Below, one piece after another: positions 12,546-25,390 of a DNA stretch of 64,000 nucleotides. A model generated the notes under the pieces. That model searched no databases. It saw nothing but the letters and a program-made list of their open reading frames with translations, and was not told where the DNA came from. This DNA is from Zonotrichia leucophrys gambelii (taxonomy: Eukaryota > Chordata > Aves > Passeriformes > Passerellidae). The first letter of the stretch is position 1, and every line of letters starts with the position of its first letter. The stretch lies in assembly GCF_028769735.1 (NCBI RefSeq), contig NC_088179.1, forward strand, positions 12,181,950 through 12,245,949, in the 5' to 3' direction. A program made the translations under genes and the position numbers.

Positions 12546-14040
12546 GCCTGGTTAAACCACACTCCTAAATCTTGTCAGTCTTTCTTCACCATCTGTGACA
12601 AGGTTTTTCTCTTTGAAACTATTAAGCTGACCTTTTGTGCTTACATGTATTTCCTCTGTTGAATTTTCAGACTCATCATCCTACTGTGTCACTGTTTTCC
12701 TGGGGAGGACTCTGGTATATAAATAGCCAAGCTCAAAAGAAGATTCTTCTGATCTGACAATTTGTCTTCTTTGATTGTATGAGGAGACAGTAACTTGTAA
12801 GTTTTCTCCTCAGCACTTAACAGAGTTGAAGGAAGGTACTGAGCTATGTTGTTTAATGATTTCTAAAGAACGTCCGATTTAAAGACCGGAATAACTGCAA
12901 AATTTGGAAACATCTGGTACTAATCCAATTCCTAGTCCAATCTAAAAATGCCGATTAAACACTGTAGTTACAGGTGGTGCAAACAGTAGTAAGTCAATTT
13001 TAATAAGAAAGGTCAACACCTTCATCTCCTCGTTTTTCTTTCCATAAGTCCCAATAAATTCCTCAACAGGTGTGCCTAGGATGTGCAATTACATTGTTCT
13101 CAAACAGAGGTCCAGCAGCTCTGTGTTAAAGATCTCTTTTAAAAGACAAGGAAAAAGCTTCTAATGCTTGAAATATCATTCCTGACTTCCTCCTGTATTC
13201 TCTTTTTATGTGTATTTTTCATGTCATGACTTTTTACAGGTATCAGACTGAAATACTACACACTGCTCAGTATTTCTCTAGGAAAAACAGTCTGGATTTA
13301 TCACTGATTCTTGTCCAGCATGTTCTAAATCTGTCTTAACTAGCACAAAAATTCAAATCTTTCCTGCATTCAATGGATGCCTATCCCTTTTCCTACAAGA
13401 AGACTTTATTTAATTGCTGGGGGCTCTCATAAGTACATCAGTCTTCACTCTGATTTAATGGCTACTTGAGAAGGGGGAATATACAAAGTCATGTTTGTTT
13501 TTAATATTCTTTTCTGGCATTCTTAATGTTCTTTGAATTGTTGCAGTGCTGGGATAAACATTTCTTGGCACCTGAATGAAAATCACACTTCAGAGTTCAA
13601 TGCTCGGGTTTGAGCACAATCCAGGTGAAAGAGGAAAAATATATTCTAAAGGAAGCAAGATCTTCAGGTCAAAATGTGTATTGTTTCACTAAATGGTTCC
13701 TATGTCTTTTTTTGTCTACAAGGGCTTTTTTTTGCCTGCTACATGGGCAGATTTTTACAGAAATCCCAAGGGCTTATTTATTGTGGGTATAAGTAATAAC
13801 AAAACAAAGAATATCAAGGGAATGTTCAATATAACAATACTAAAAAGAAAACAGTAGTGTCTGAATCAATAAAGAAAACCTTAGTTCTCCACCGTGCTGT
13901 GTAGGGGTTGGAAGGTCCAGTACAGCAGCAAATAAGCTAACAGTTATTATTCTGCAGGGACAGGAGGCTGAATAATCCCTTATTCCAGTTGTTTGGCAAC
14001 ACTGAGGTGATTACAGCTGAGAAGGGGTTCTGCGAACAAA
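12546..14040. other. AT-rich non-coding stretch, no gene seen
   Basis: No frame above 60 codons resembles a protein. A TATATAAATA string near 12716 looks like a TATA box but has no other promoter context. No repeat was recognised. Confidence 0.55.
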
Positions 14041-14580
14041 ACAGGGCACATTTACAGCAAATCATGAGAATACTCAGAAAATTTGGGCTCCCTGGAGGGT
14101 CTGTTGGAAGAGGACAGGCAGCCTGAGCCAGTCAGAGCTCTGGAGAGAGGGGGAACCTCTGAGCTGTGCTGCAACAGGGATGCCCCAGGAACCACGGGCA
14201 TCTCTCGCAGGGAGAGCATGAGACCATTCCCCCCCTATTGCAGTGCCACACTTCCAGCCACAGTGAGTCAAGAAGAAAGCTTTTTTTGGCATTCCAACCC
14301 ATCAACAGAAGGAAAGAGAGGTTTGCTCTCCTGCCTCCCACGGAGGCTGCATTTGTCCCACAGTGCCAAGCAACGCAGGGACTCTGCACGCCTTGGCCCG
14401 TGGTCCCTGGCCAACTTTGCCTGCATTTTGCCAAGGGCTCTCTGAAAACCTGACTGAAAAAATACCAGTGAATTCGTCCAGCCCACACTGCTACCCACAG
14501 CCCCAGCCTGATCTCTTGTGCCCCCACCCACAAGGACTGCTGTTAATCAAAGCCTGCACCAGGACATCTTCCACTTGATG
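14041..14580. other. G+C-elevated patch with overlapping frames on both strands
   Basis: Six overlapping frames of 71-133 codons occupy both strands. The minus-strand 133-codon frame (14132-14533) is Trp- and Cys-rich with no domain. No splice-site arrangement or repeat signature is visible. I regard all the frames as composition artefacts and list only the patch. Confidence 0.4.
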
Positions 14581-14891
14581 CCCTAAAATCAGGAGCTTCA
14601 CATGAAAAGCTCAGGACCATGTTGGATCACTGAGGTGAAACTCTGTGTGCTTCAAACCACTTAAAAGGTGATGTTCCAGCCCTAAATGATCTGTCTTGAA
14701 CTCAAACACCAAAAAAAAGCTCTGTAAAAATTCTTCTGGATTCAGTCCTACATTCTTTCAGCACAGCTGGATATCTGCTTTCTGACCAGGAAGTCTTTTT
14801 AGTTCTAAGAGTCTTTTAATAACTACTTGATGTAGAACTACACAGTTCTTTGTTTATTTATTAATTATGAATAATTAGAGAGGGCACTCCC

Positions 14892-14906
14892 GAGAGAGAG
14901 AGAGAG
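14892..14906. repeat. GA dinucleotide repeat, about 7 units
   Basis: Seven uninterrupted GA units plus a final G. A short microsatellite with no associated element. Confidence 0.8.
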
Positions 14907-15917
14907 CTTTTCCTTTTTTTCTCTCCAAGATGGATATTTTAAGAACATTTTTATATAAGACTCACTGAGTAATCCTCACTCAATCCATTATAACCCAGGG
15001 CTCAGGGGTGTTTTTTGAATTCCTATGTGGGCATGTTTAGAAAGACAACATAAAACAAAATACAAGACAAAAGCAAAATACAGGGTTTACTAAAAGTCTG
15101 ATTGGCATTTCTTTTTCCTAATTCCTATGCACTGCTTCTAGCCTCAAGAAAACAGAGAGATTTTGCTCCATTTTAATTACATGGACTTTAGAAAGCTATT
15201 ATGAAAACAGGAACTTTATGGGTTTTTCAGTTATATATTGATATAAAGGTGTTAGCACTGATTTAGCTTACTTCCTTGAGTACATGCTACATAATATTTG
15301 CCTCCTCATCTACATTTCCTCATAAGAAAGGAAAGAAAATAAAACTAAAAGAAGTCTCACAAAATTCTATGCAGAGCTCAGACATTGCACCAAGGGTTTT
15401 TTTCTATCATACGGCCAGAAGGAAAGGGAGAAAAGCGAGTGAGAAAAAGTGTTAGCACTTTTAGGGCATTAAAAACTTAATACCTGGAAAATAAATTCTT
15501 TTCTGGATATACTGATCAGTAGCAATAGAGCAAGTTAGTAGAAAAATATTTACAAGGAAACATCTTTTTTCTTTAAAACATGTGGTCAGCCAGGCTATAT
15601 GAGCTGTCAGCATAACTAATGGAATGGCACAGTAGCTGATGCAATAGCAGAAGAAAAGACTTCACTCTCCCAACTTTATGATCTGCAAGATCAGTATCTT
15701 GTCTGCAAGATTACTAAATGATAAATGATAAAGACATTGATAAATATTTTAAGAGTCCAAATAAAAGTTACTTTTGTTGTGAAAATCAAACACATTTGGA
15801 ACAACCCATATTTTCACACAGTAAATTTTAGAAATGTTGAGGATGATTCCTCATTGGCTGCAGAACACCCAGTTCAGTGACATAAATCAGAAAGACATGC
15901 CACCAGCACTGCCACCA

Positions 15918-15942
15918 GTGGATCCATCTAATGGATCCACTT
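15918..15942. repeat. Perfect inverted repeat, 11-base arms, 3-base loop
   Basis: The arms AGTGGATCCAT and ATGGATCCACT pair perfectly around CTA. Each arm contains GGATCC, itself a palindrome. There is no flanking transposon signature, no following T-run and no gene nearby. It could be a chance palindrome or a small cruciform. Confidence 0.7.
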
Positions 15943-16600
15943 AGACTGGCATTTCCATCTTGGAAATTACACAGAACCAGTTTTCTTAAAGACTTGCTTA
16001 AAGTGGGATTGCCAAAGATATAGTTAGGGATACTTTATTTGGGAAATTGATTAAATTACCCTATTCTATGCTGCATTGCAGGCGCCAGAAGTCTTTAAGT
16101 CCCTAAAAAGGCATTTAGACAAAATGAAAATCAAGAAAAATTAATAAAATACCATTAAAGATAAAGATAAAACTTTTAGCTCAGCAAATCTCTGAAGGCT
16201 ATGGTGGAAAAAAATACATATTTTCCATGGTCTTCCATTTTAGCAGAAGCTTTGTTTTGTTTTCAGAAAGATGAGGATTTGTTTATAAATAAAGTAGGAC
16301 CTGAAGCACTTATCCACTGATATATTTTTTTGTTTAATATTTAAATCTTATCTGATATGTAATTGCACACTTCACTATATTGCTCAGCAAATACCTGAAA
16401 GCCAAGTGTCTTTCATGAGACTGTAAAAGTATAAGAGAAGCCAAATAAATTTGTTTTTAAAGGTAAATATATAAACACAAAGACAGGGTGGAACTCCTAC
16501 CTCAAAGTAGCCTTACTGTTGATGGTCAAGAGAGCTGCAGAATCCCTCAGGAAGGGATTCAATTAATTTTACTTTAATTGTCTTGGGTGTTTAAGCTCAC

Positions 16601-16900
16601 ACAGTTATCTAGGATCTCTCTGTGGTCAATGCAGGGAGCAAGGCAGCCTTGCAAAGGAAGCTGAGAGGTTCCTGATGCCATGGGTGCTGAAATGATCCCA
16701 AATTAGACCAGAATTCAGCAGCAGCCCCTGCCCATTGTGTCTCCTCCCACGTTAGTGCTTCTGACCTGCTTAAGGGAGGGGCTGCCTGCAGGTGCTGCTG
16801 CAGATCTGACCCAAGTCCCAGCCACCCCGGGGGGGGCTTTAGGCAGGGGATGAGGCACAGCCCATGCCTGAGTGGCTGCAGCTCCCTAATGTAGAAAGGA
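16601..16900. other. G+C-elevated patch with CCCCGGGGGGGG block
   Basis: A 300-base patch of higher G+C lies in AT-rich surroundings, including an eight-G run after CCCC near 16826. Reading frames are short and unrecognisable. No repeat family was identified. Confidence 0.35.
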
Positions 16901-19430
16901 AATCTTAGTCATTATTCCTTATGGGAGCTATACACAGCCTCTCACAAACTGAGAAGCCAGTGCACATTTCTAATGCAGTCTCAAAAGTAGATCATTATGA
17001 ATATCATTTGGTATAAACATAGTCATCAGGGGAATTCAGAATAGATTTATACCAACATTTTAATAAGTTTCATAAGAAAGTGGTTCATCAAATAAAAATA
17101 ATGAATGATGGAATTAAAGAACCACTGAAAATTGCTAATGTGTTTAATCATCTCAACATCTATATTTATATATGACAAATTTGGATGATATAGTGGGTGT
17201 AATTCCATTTCAAGTCTCCAAGCAGAGATTGCATTCCAAGACACTCAACAAAAGAAAAGCCAGACCTTGCCTGTACACTGTGAAAGCAAAAGCAGGACCC
17301 TGTGATCATTTGTGTGAGGGCTCTTGGAAGCCACCCTGACATCCAGATACTCAGTTAATCAACAAAAGTCATGTGTGAGCTAAAGGAAAAGTAAAGAGGC
17401 CAGGGCTATGTAGAAAATAAAGAAAATGCACAAAAAAGCTGCAAAGTTCATTAAACCTTGACATTTTTCTATGACCTAGAACCTCACCTGCATGTCCTGC
17501 CTATTAACCTGGTCACTTAGCTGTGCTCACAGGTGCCAAATCCAGCAGCTCACACCCAAAGGACTGAGGCAATGCCTTTAACTCAGTTTTGGTGCTGCAG
17601 TCCTGGAAACACCCACTCAACTGCCTCATAGAACTGAGTGTTTCTAAGAACAAAGGATCATAATTTCTGACCTTTTTCACCACATCCTTATAATTATCTT
17701 CTCTTTTGCTTTCACTCATAGTACCTCACCTCTCCATCTTCAGCAGGACTACCACACCTTGGGAGCAGAGCCAGTGGTGCAGGGAAAGCACACAGAAGGT
17801 ACAATTGCCAGAGCAGAGTTCCCTGGCTGGAAATATCCCCTTGCACACTGGCATTAGCCTGTCTCTGGGTCCCCAGGCTGTGTGATGGTGTCACTCACAC
17901 CACCTCCCTCCAAACCACTTGCCCAAAGGCAACTGTTGTATTTTTTCAGGCAGAAACAGAGCTGAGGACACAAAAGCCCAGCTGGACTGCTAAGACCCTG
18001 GTTTGGCAATAATGAGCAAAAATGTCCAGTAGGAAAGGATCTCTAGAAGTAAAAAGACGACATCTCTAAAGAAATATGGCCTTTCTGGGGGACTCTACCC
18101 CAAGACCTCCATCCCTTTTTCCCTTTTTTCAGGGGATGGCCCTCTCCTGCCCTGTCCCACCAGCAGGCTGTTTCTTCCTTCTGTCAGCAGCTCACTCTTT
18201 CTCCAGCAGAACACAAGCAGCTGGTTCCAGAACCTCCAACAAAACCTCTTCCAGCTCTGCCTAAAAGAACTGTCTGAGATGAAAAAAGTCTGCACACAGA
18301 AACCTTGAGCAGAGAACCTGGAGCTGTCAAAGACAACGAGGCTGTGTGATGGCCCTATTTATAACTGGCCATATGGCAATTGATTTCCTGTTGCTCACAC
18401 AGGACATCTCTGTGACTCCAGCCTCTGTGCTTCCCACTTTGCTCTTCTGCCAGGTTTATTTATACTTTTCCCCAGCTCTGAAGGCAAATCAAGTTAATTG
18501 CCTATTACATGAGATTAAGCAAAACAACTAAAAGAATAAAGAAATTGAGAATATAGTGTTCTGATTACTCTCCATGGGAGCTGGGGAACAGTGGGATAGT
18601 TATTCCTGCACAAAGCAAGGAGGTGCCCCCCATCTTCCTGCTGTGTGCAGGGCTGAACAACAAGGCAGGTTTATACCTGTGTTACTGTTCAAATGCTCAT
18701 TCTTACCCAAAGTTCCACATAACTTTCCATTAAAACTGACATCTCAATTTGAGATGCACTTAACACCCCCAAATCTAAAAAATCATCTTAAAAGACTGCC
18801 AATTTTGTAACTGCATGATGCAAGAAATAACAAATTAAATTATTTTTTTTATTGAACACTGTACAATATTAGTCCATTTGGAATAGAGATAAGGAACTAA
18901 AGAGCCAAAAAGGCCTTTCCAGTCAATGAGCTAAGATGAAGAGATGCCTGGGGGAAAGAGACAAATTTGGAGTATAGGAAATGAAAAACAATTAGAAGAA
19001 TTAAAATAATTGTATTTTCCATGAGGGGAAAATAGAGATATGGGATAAATTACTAAGATGGGTTTCTAGAACAAACAGTGCAGCATTCAAACTGGTAATA
19101 ATGGGGTTTCAAGTAGAGCTATGAGAAAACCTGCTTAGCGAGCATAAGCCCAACTTAAAAAAATTTCTAATCACAAATTTGGTGAACCTAGGGAGAGGTT
19201 AATTAAGACTAGCAGAAACAAAGAGGGCAAGGGCAAGGCCTACTGCAGCAGTTCCCTCCACCCTTTCACTTTTCCAGCAAGTGGAAACAAAAGGCAGCAG
19301 CGAGGGAGGTAATGACTGCGGAAAAGGGGGAAAGCAAAGTTACCCTGTCCCCTTGTCCCACACTTAACCCATGTCCCAGGCACACTGAGTGATGCAATCT
19401 GCACAGGGCATCTGTGCATGCAAGCATTTT
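16901..19430. other. Mixed non-coding stretch, no gene seen
   Basis: Short frames (up to 78 codons) on both strands around 17.5-18.3 kb and 18.57-18.81 kb have no domain. Composition is slightly higher in G+C between 17.5 and 18.3 kb. No repeat element or RNA gene was recognised. Confidence 0.5.
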
Positions 19431-19880
19431 TATGAGCTACCATTCCTTTCAAAACGTGGTGTTGCTTTGCTAATTAGTGAGAAGATAAACATTTCTGACA
19501 GATGAAATATATTGTTACCTTGTTAATTGAGCTGCACAGAACCTATTGGTTGAAGTAGTATATTCTCCCTTCCTCTCTAGGGTTGGAGTTCAATCTTTTC
19601 ATTTTTTGCTTCCTTAAACACTAATAATGAGCTGAGAAACAAAGAACAACCTCCTACAGTGTGGGTGGGGTCCGACTGCTTAAACTGGTTTCCTTCAATA
19701 TTCCAATCCATTTACCTGCAGATTAAAAGTATGTGCTACTTGTGTCTTTTGTCATCTGCAATTAAAGAATAAAAAATAAACCCTTGAAGGGATTGGAAAA
19801 AAAAAGGTCCCAGTGAATGATCCATCATTGTCTAATGCAAATTACGCTCTTCAAAAGCACTCAGTCTTGCTTGTTTTAAA
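19431..19880. promoter_or_regulatory. Candidate conserved non-coding element (POU/homeodomain sites)
   Basis: This segment has no reading frame of note but is rich in short sites typical of developmental enhancers: CTAATTAG near 19470, TTAATTG near 19523, and a perfect octamer ATGCAAAT at 19835-19842 embedded in TAATGCAAATTA. Composition is even, without homopolymers or repeats. Calling it conserved is inference from texture only, since no alignment was possible. Chance clustering of AT-rich homeodomain-like sites is the main alternative. Confidence 0.3.
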
Positions 19881-21720
19881 AGATGGGATGTTGTATTACT
19901 ACATAGAGTAAACTTCAACCAGGCATCAATGTCTCAATCCCTTCTCTACAAGGATATTAGTCAGAATAGTATGAAATATTATGCACAGCAATGCTTACAG
20001 CAATAGCCAAGAGTCTGTCTTGAAGACAAAATAGCCCAAATCCCCACAAGTTTGCCAAGACTAAATTCTCTCAGCTAACAGTAGCTGTGGCTGAGTTACC
20101 AACAATCAAAACACACCAAAGTCCCACGTGCAGCCCCATCAGTTTGTGCCTGGAGCCCAGCACTGCTTTAGAAGGGGCTGCTTTGGGCTGTGCCTGGAGA
20201 TGCCAGGGGAGAGGGGAGCACCAGTGCCACCAGCTTTGCCATCTGCACAGGCTGCCAGGAGCTCTCACAAGGCATCATCCTCATGGTTCACTGTCATATT
20301 TACATTACTGCAAATTCCTTTTATCACTCACTAGTCTTTCACTGTGAGCTCATTATTATCATAATTAAGAGGAATATCACACGACTTATTTAATTGAGGC
20401 ACCACTGCTCCAGCATTGCCAGCTTCATGGCTTCAGTTTATTATTAACCAGGTTATGATGACAAGATTAGCACCCACTTCAAAAGTTATATTTGTGAAGT
20501 CCAAAATCAGAAAACAGACATAGCAAGGGAACCATATATCACTTATTTGTACTTCAAGATTTTAAACACACTTTTAAAGTTTTGGGAGACTGGGTTAATA
20601 TTCCTCCTACTGATTTAGGATAAAAGACAGGATAAAGTGTCATGATCCACAGTAGCAAAGCAGAAGTTGAAAACAGAAGGCTCTGCTGTCCTATTTCAGT
20701 GATAAGATTAATTGCATTTTCATAAAAATTTTTATGCTCCATTCACCTTATGTCCCTTTGCCTTACCTCCTCTTCCTGAGAGTTTTAATAAATGACTCAT
20801 CCTTACTAATTCAGCCCTGCCAGCTTTCTTTTGGTACACAATATTTCAGTACTTAATGCAGTATAATAGTCTCCACTAGCCAATTTGATTAGTCATAGCC
20901 TCATCTTTGCTTACCATGCTATTTTTCATTTTTTTAGTCATCTGGAATGTATTCCCTTCTCTGGTTCATGCTGTGTTGCTTTGTGTTAGAAATCCTAAAC
21001 AAGACATACTTTATGTGTGAAATGCTGGAATGGCCTACTATTAACCAAATGCTGCAAGCACTGAGCTTTACACTTTATTTGAACTTTGCTAACAACTTTA
21101 AAGCAGCTGCTGCAGCTCCCTGAGCCATTCTGCTCGCTCAGGTACATTTCTGAGAGCCAGACCCACCCCAGCAGCTCACACAGGACCACAACAAAAGAAG
21201 TTCCACTGTCCCAAAAGCCCCCAGATCTTTGCTGCCACATCACCTTCAAACTTAAGCCTCATGTTCCTTCAAACATCCCCATTTATTTCAGAAAAGTGCA
21301 CCTTAGCACTCCCCTCCCCTCTGAGTGCTCCATACCTGTTTCAGATCACCTGTGGGTTCTTTATGATGAAGTTTTGTCATTGAGAAGTCTCAAAGTTTTT
21401 GTAGGCTTACTTGAAATTTTCATTAAAAGGCTAGATGGTTATTCTCCCTAGTCACTAATGAAGAAGCAAATGAAGGCGAAAACACTATATTGATGCCTGC
21501 AGTACAACATTACTCCCCTTCACCTCTTACAAAAAAAAAAAAAATCTAACAATGCTGTGCTATATAAAGAAAAAGCCACATACCATTTCTCTGAATCCAG
21601 TCACTACATCCATTCTGTGTTTCAAAGCTTCTGGAAAAAGGCTGCAAGGATAGAAAGATCTCATTACACTTATCAGGTGGCCAAGTGTTGCCTCCCAAAA
21701 ATAGTTTCACCTGTTTTAAT
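19881..21720. other. Non-coding stretch with small G+C patch at 20.09-20.28 kb
   Basis: The G+C patch yields four overlapping frames (65-86 codons) in three plus-strand phases and on the minus strand, so none is credible. A second set of opposed frames lies at 20995-21451. A 14-base A run is at 21531-21544. No repeat element was recognised. Confidence 0.5.
21531..21544 (+). repeat. Poly-A run (14)
   Basis: A single uninterrupted run of 14 A. There is no recognisable retroposed body directly upstream, so it is not called as a retroposon tail. Confidence 0.7.
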
Positions 21721-22000
21721 TGCTTGTTAGTTAAGTCAACCTGCCTTCAGCTGAAAGATTTTTACTGTAATTAAGATAGGCATGGTTACTTAATGCCAAA
21801 AAAATGTATCTTATCAGCCTACCACTTTCATTTACAGAATGTGCTATCTCCTCAGTTATAATAGACCAGAGAGATTTTATAATAATTAACCTAAAAAGGC
21901 TATTCATAGAAAAGGGCCCAGCTGTGATCTGATTAAAGTAGTCTAAAATCCTTGGGCCAAATTGAAACATCTTGTAAAATATCAATTGACTTAGCACACT
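21721..22000. promoter_or_regulatory. Candidate conserved non-coding element
   Basis: A repeat-free, homopolymer-poor segment with several TAAT/ATTA sites (for example GTAATTAAG near 21767 and AATAATTAACC near 21881) and a CAGCTG E-box near 21919. A 127-codon minus-strand frame spans it (21731-22114), but its translation has no domain and mixed hydrophobic composition. Selection against substitutions could explain the texture; so could chance. Confidence 0.22.
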
Positions 22001-22559
22001 TTTTATATTTCTCCCTTCCCTCCACTGTTTTTTGCACTCCAACATACTACTTTTTAAATGAATTTTAGCTTGTTTTTCCCCTGCAAAAAGAGAAAATGTT
22101 ATTGAGTAATGCATTTACATACTAAAACAATAAATATAGACTTTTGGAAAACGTCTGTGAACTGACTATAATTTCGTATAGCTGCTATTACATGAGTTCA
22201 GACTAAAAATCTTGGTACATTCAATTCTAAGTTGACTTTCACTCTGTATCCCAATGAAATTGAGGGGGTTGTATTTGTGAGTCATTCAGATGACAGCTTG
22301 GCCCCAAAGAAGCAAAGAATAAAGATTAAATCTTGATGTGACTGAAGTTAAGGGCAAGGCTCTTCTTGAACCAACTTCAGTTGGTTCAGGATTTCACCCT
22401 AGGTCGTGTTGCAGAATTTTAGCCTCTGTTTGAGGAGAAAATGAATTAACTGTCACATGCCAGACAGATGAACATAAAGCAAATTAATCTGTAACCAGAA
22501 AACAAGCCACAGGGAGCATCACCATCACACACAGCTCCATACATCACGAGACCTTCTGT
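22001..22559. other. AT-rich non-coding stretch, no gene seen
   Basis: No frame of note. It contains a short near-palindrome, GAACCAACT-TC-AGTTGGTTC, at 22368-22387. Nothing else is recognisable. Confidence 0.55.
22368..22387. repeat. Inverted repeat, 9-base arms, 2-base spacer
   Basis: GAACCAACT and AGTTGGTTC are perfect reverse complements separated by TC. There is no transposon context. Confidence 0.7.
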
Positions 22560-23120
22560 TCAACAGGAAGGCTGTGAAGGTGCCTCTTTCTCTCTGGTTC
22601 CACCATCCAGAAGCCTCCTCTGAACCAGCTTTGGAGTCATCTCTGCTACCAATTCCTTTTCCATGAAAGAAGTCTGACTACACCACCTCCCTGATTCTTG
22701 ATTAATTAGCAAGCCATTCTGCATACTCACAATATGTGTTACACATAGAAGTGGGCTCTGGCACTTGTCCAACCCAAAGTGTAGGAAGCTGAGTGAAAAA
22801 TTCTCACTAGTGATAAAAACAGTTAGGGTAATGGAGCTTTTCAAAAACGAAGAACATTTCATTTTCACTTTACATTTTTCTTCAAAACAGATGGATATTT
22901 TGGATGTGAATAAATACTGGAATGTGTTGAAAAATGAGCATATCTTAGTAAAAAACTTTAAAACATTTTGTACTATACAGATTTTTAAAGAATTAAGTCC
23001 AAAATTTGTCAGTCCACCTTGGATGACACTGTTAAATATTTTCAAAGAGCTAACACATTTCTCAGAATAGTCTGCCCTGGAATACAACAAATCAGAAGCT
23101 ACTTCCAACACTGTTACCAA
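22560..23120 (-). other. Unexplained open frame (186 codons) with an opposed 101-codon frame
   Basis: This is one of the longest uninterrupted frames in the window. It is open on the minus strand for 186 codons. A second frame of 101 codons is open on the plus strand at 22765-23070. The translations are rich in Phe, Ser, Lys, Ile and Cys, with no recognisable domain, signal or repeat. Surroundings are AT-rich, where an open frame this long is somewhat unlikely by chance, yet I can name no gene or transposon. An eroded transposase or processed pseudogene is conceivable. I do not claim a coding gene. Confidence 0.15.
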
Positions 23121-23230
23121 AGAAGAAAATCACATTAAACCTGTATGCCACTCTAGTAGGGCAATAAACTTCTAAGAGTAGGGTGAACGCCAAAAATTAG
23201 ACAACTGGCCATAAAGTATCAGTAAAATCT
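23121..23230. other. Short spacer, nothing seen
   Basis: AT-rich spacer between the open frame and the next G+C patch. Confidence 0.5.
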
Positions 23231-23660
23231 ATTAATGACCAGCATGTGGCAGGGCTGTGGAGCAGGCAGAGCTCCACAAGGCTTCATTTTGCTTGGTTTT
23301 CACCTGTCTGTGAACAAAAACAAGAAGTGTGATGAGACAAACGGACTGACAAGAATGGTCTAAACCCAGAAATGACTGAGGAAGAGCCAGAGCAAATGGG
23401 GAGCCTACAAATCCCATCAGGGTTCATGCCCAGCCCATGCAGGCAGGGCACAGGCTGCAGGTACACACATGGCATGGACACTGCATGGCCTGTGCTGTCT
23501 GGCAGGGATTGGGAGGCTGCAAACAGGACCCAGCTCCATCCCTTTACCCTGTCTGGACCTCCCCACCTCTGGAGGATCCTCCAGCAAGCAGCTGTGATCA
23601 GACACCAGCTCCTTTGCACCTCACAGGCAACAAAAAGGGGATCAAAAGTGAGGCAGGAAG
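23231..23660. other. G+C-elevated patch with overlapping frames on both strands
   Basis: Five frames of 61-190 codons overlap here in several phases and both strands. The longest (23437-24009, plus) leaves the patch and runs through a poly-T tract into AT-rich DNA, so its translation changes character midway. That argues against a real gene. No repeat family was recognised. Confidence 0.4.
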
Positions 23661-25390
23661 TCTAGCTGTGGGGCTCTTGTTCACATTTAACATGCCTTTT
23701 TCTTTCTGCCCTTTTTTTTTATTATTATCATTTTTTTCTCTAACAATGACGGGATTTTTAGAACTGGAGATCCATCCAAATAATGTCAAAAAAAGGAAAG
23801 ATTTTGGTTATAGTCAGTTATCTGGCACTATCTATTTAGAAATGTCTGAACAAATAACTCCAATGTCAGATGTTCTAGTTCTGGCAGAGAAAAGAAATAC
23901 GATTAGATCTGGCTGCCCAGATGTCCCAACATTGAGAATAATATTTTTAAGCACGAACTCATGTACTGCTGCTGTCATGTACTTCAATAGACTTATTTTG
24001 TTCTCATAGGCCATAAATTGTAGTAAAATTGAACCAGATTAATGGTTATAACTGGCCTTTCTTCTGTCAAACATTATTTCAATAGAAAACAGGAGTCTTT
24101 ATGTGTATAGACTTGAGTTCCTCTTGCCTTGGTAACGTGCAGGTCCTTGTCATTGTACCCTTGCTGAACGATCCAGAAATAAAAGCTTCTAGCTGCTATT
24201 TCTTTTCACTTATTTGGTACCACATTTCCTATTGCCATGTGTTTTCTACTTATGTTTATATAAACACAGTTTATATATAAATATACCATCTTATACATTT
24301 CTTCATATTGTCATTTTCATTTATTTTCATCTGCTTTCAGTCCTTTTCATTTCTAGGATCACTGAAATGGCAACAACTCCTATCATGCAGTTTTGTCTCT
24401 TTTTCAGCTATTTATGTGCTGGTAGTTTGTTGCACCCAAAGCTCTCTGTGCTGATTATGTTGGTGTTTTTGTGTTTATGAAATTTTCACTTTTATTTATA
24501 GAAGAAAATGCTTGAACCTCAGTGCCAAAATACATAATTTCCTTTCTTCTGATTTAAAGAAGATAGCTTTATTTGAAAAAGCACTTGAGGATACCTGTTT
24601 TTCTGGATGGTTATCTATACTTTTTATATATTAAAAGCAGAGACAAGCTCAAAACATGGAAGTGGGGTGTCTCATTTTTTGCCTAGATCTTGTGCTATTT
24701 AAACCTATTTAGAGTTTCAGCTTTATACACCCATCAGAAGTGGACATCAAGAAAGCAGTTTTGACAGTAGGTGAGTGAAACTCTCCAGTAAAAGGTTCCA
24801 ACCAGACTGCTTTTCCCTGAAATGAACACGCAAAAGGCTCCTTTTGCTCTCTTTAAAATTGTTCACAGGGGCCTCATTATTTGCACAGAGATTTATATAA
24901 TTGCACCCACTCACATGATTTCAAAAGCTGTGTGTATATAAAAAGGAAGAAAATAAATATTTTAATATTTTATTTCTTCTTAATGTCTAGCAAGAATGTT
25001 CAATTACAGCCTCTCTACTTATAAAAATCATACAAAGGTTTCAAGTCTCAGCATGTTCCGGCAGTAAAGTGCAAACAATCTTGTGGTTACAAAGGCTACT
25101 TTGCTGAACCTCATTCCTTCTTCTTTCTCTCCCACCAGCTGAATAAATGAGAGACATATTTAGCAGCTTCAGAAGAAACTATTTTCTCATGCTCCCACTA
25201 ACAAATCAGGGCAAGATATGACAGTAAGTCACGGGATAGGAGCAAAGGATGTAGAGAAAGGAGTAAATTAGAATTGATAAGGGAGGATGAGATAAATAGA
25301 GGAAAAAACCCAAGCCCAAACACTAAATTCTGAAAGCAGATGAAAATGGAGCAGCATATATGTAGGAAACAAGATGGTAGAGCATAAAAA
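23661..25390. other. AT-rich non-coding stretch with T-rich tracts
   Basis: Contains a TTTTTTTTTATTATTATCATT tract near 23711 and many TTT-rich strings around 24.2-24.4 kb. These give a Phe/Leu-rich 88-codon frame (24214-24480) that looks like a membrane protein only because of T-richness. No repeat element was recognised. Confidence 0.5.

Larger units (their letters stand above)
14581..16600. other. AT-rich non-coding stretch, no gene seen
   Basis: Two kilobases with no frame of 60 codons or more. It contains a small GA repeat (14892) and a perfect inverted repeat (15918-15942), listed separately. A short tandem AAATGAT lies near 15716. Nothing else is seen. Confidence 0.6.

Noticed and set aside
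12716..12726. TATATAAATA string as a core promoter
   Set aside because: Such strings are common in AT-rich DNA; no CpG, initiator context or transcript evidence accompanies it.
23437..24009. 190-codon plus-strand frame
   Set aside because: It runs from a G+C patch through a poly-T tract into AT-rich DNA, and the translation changes character abruptly, with a Phe/Leu run from the T tract.
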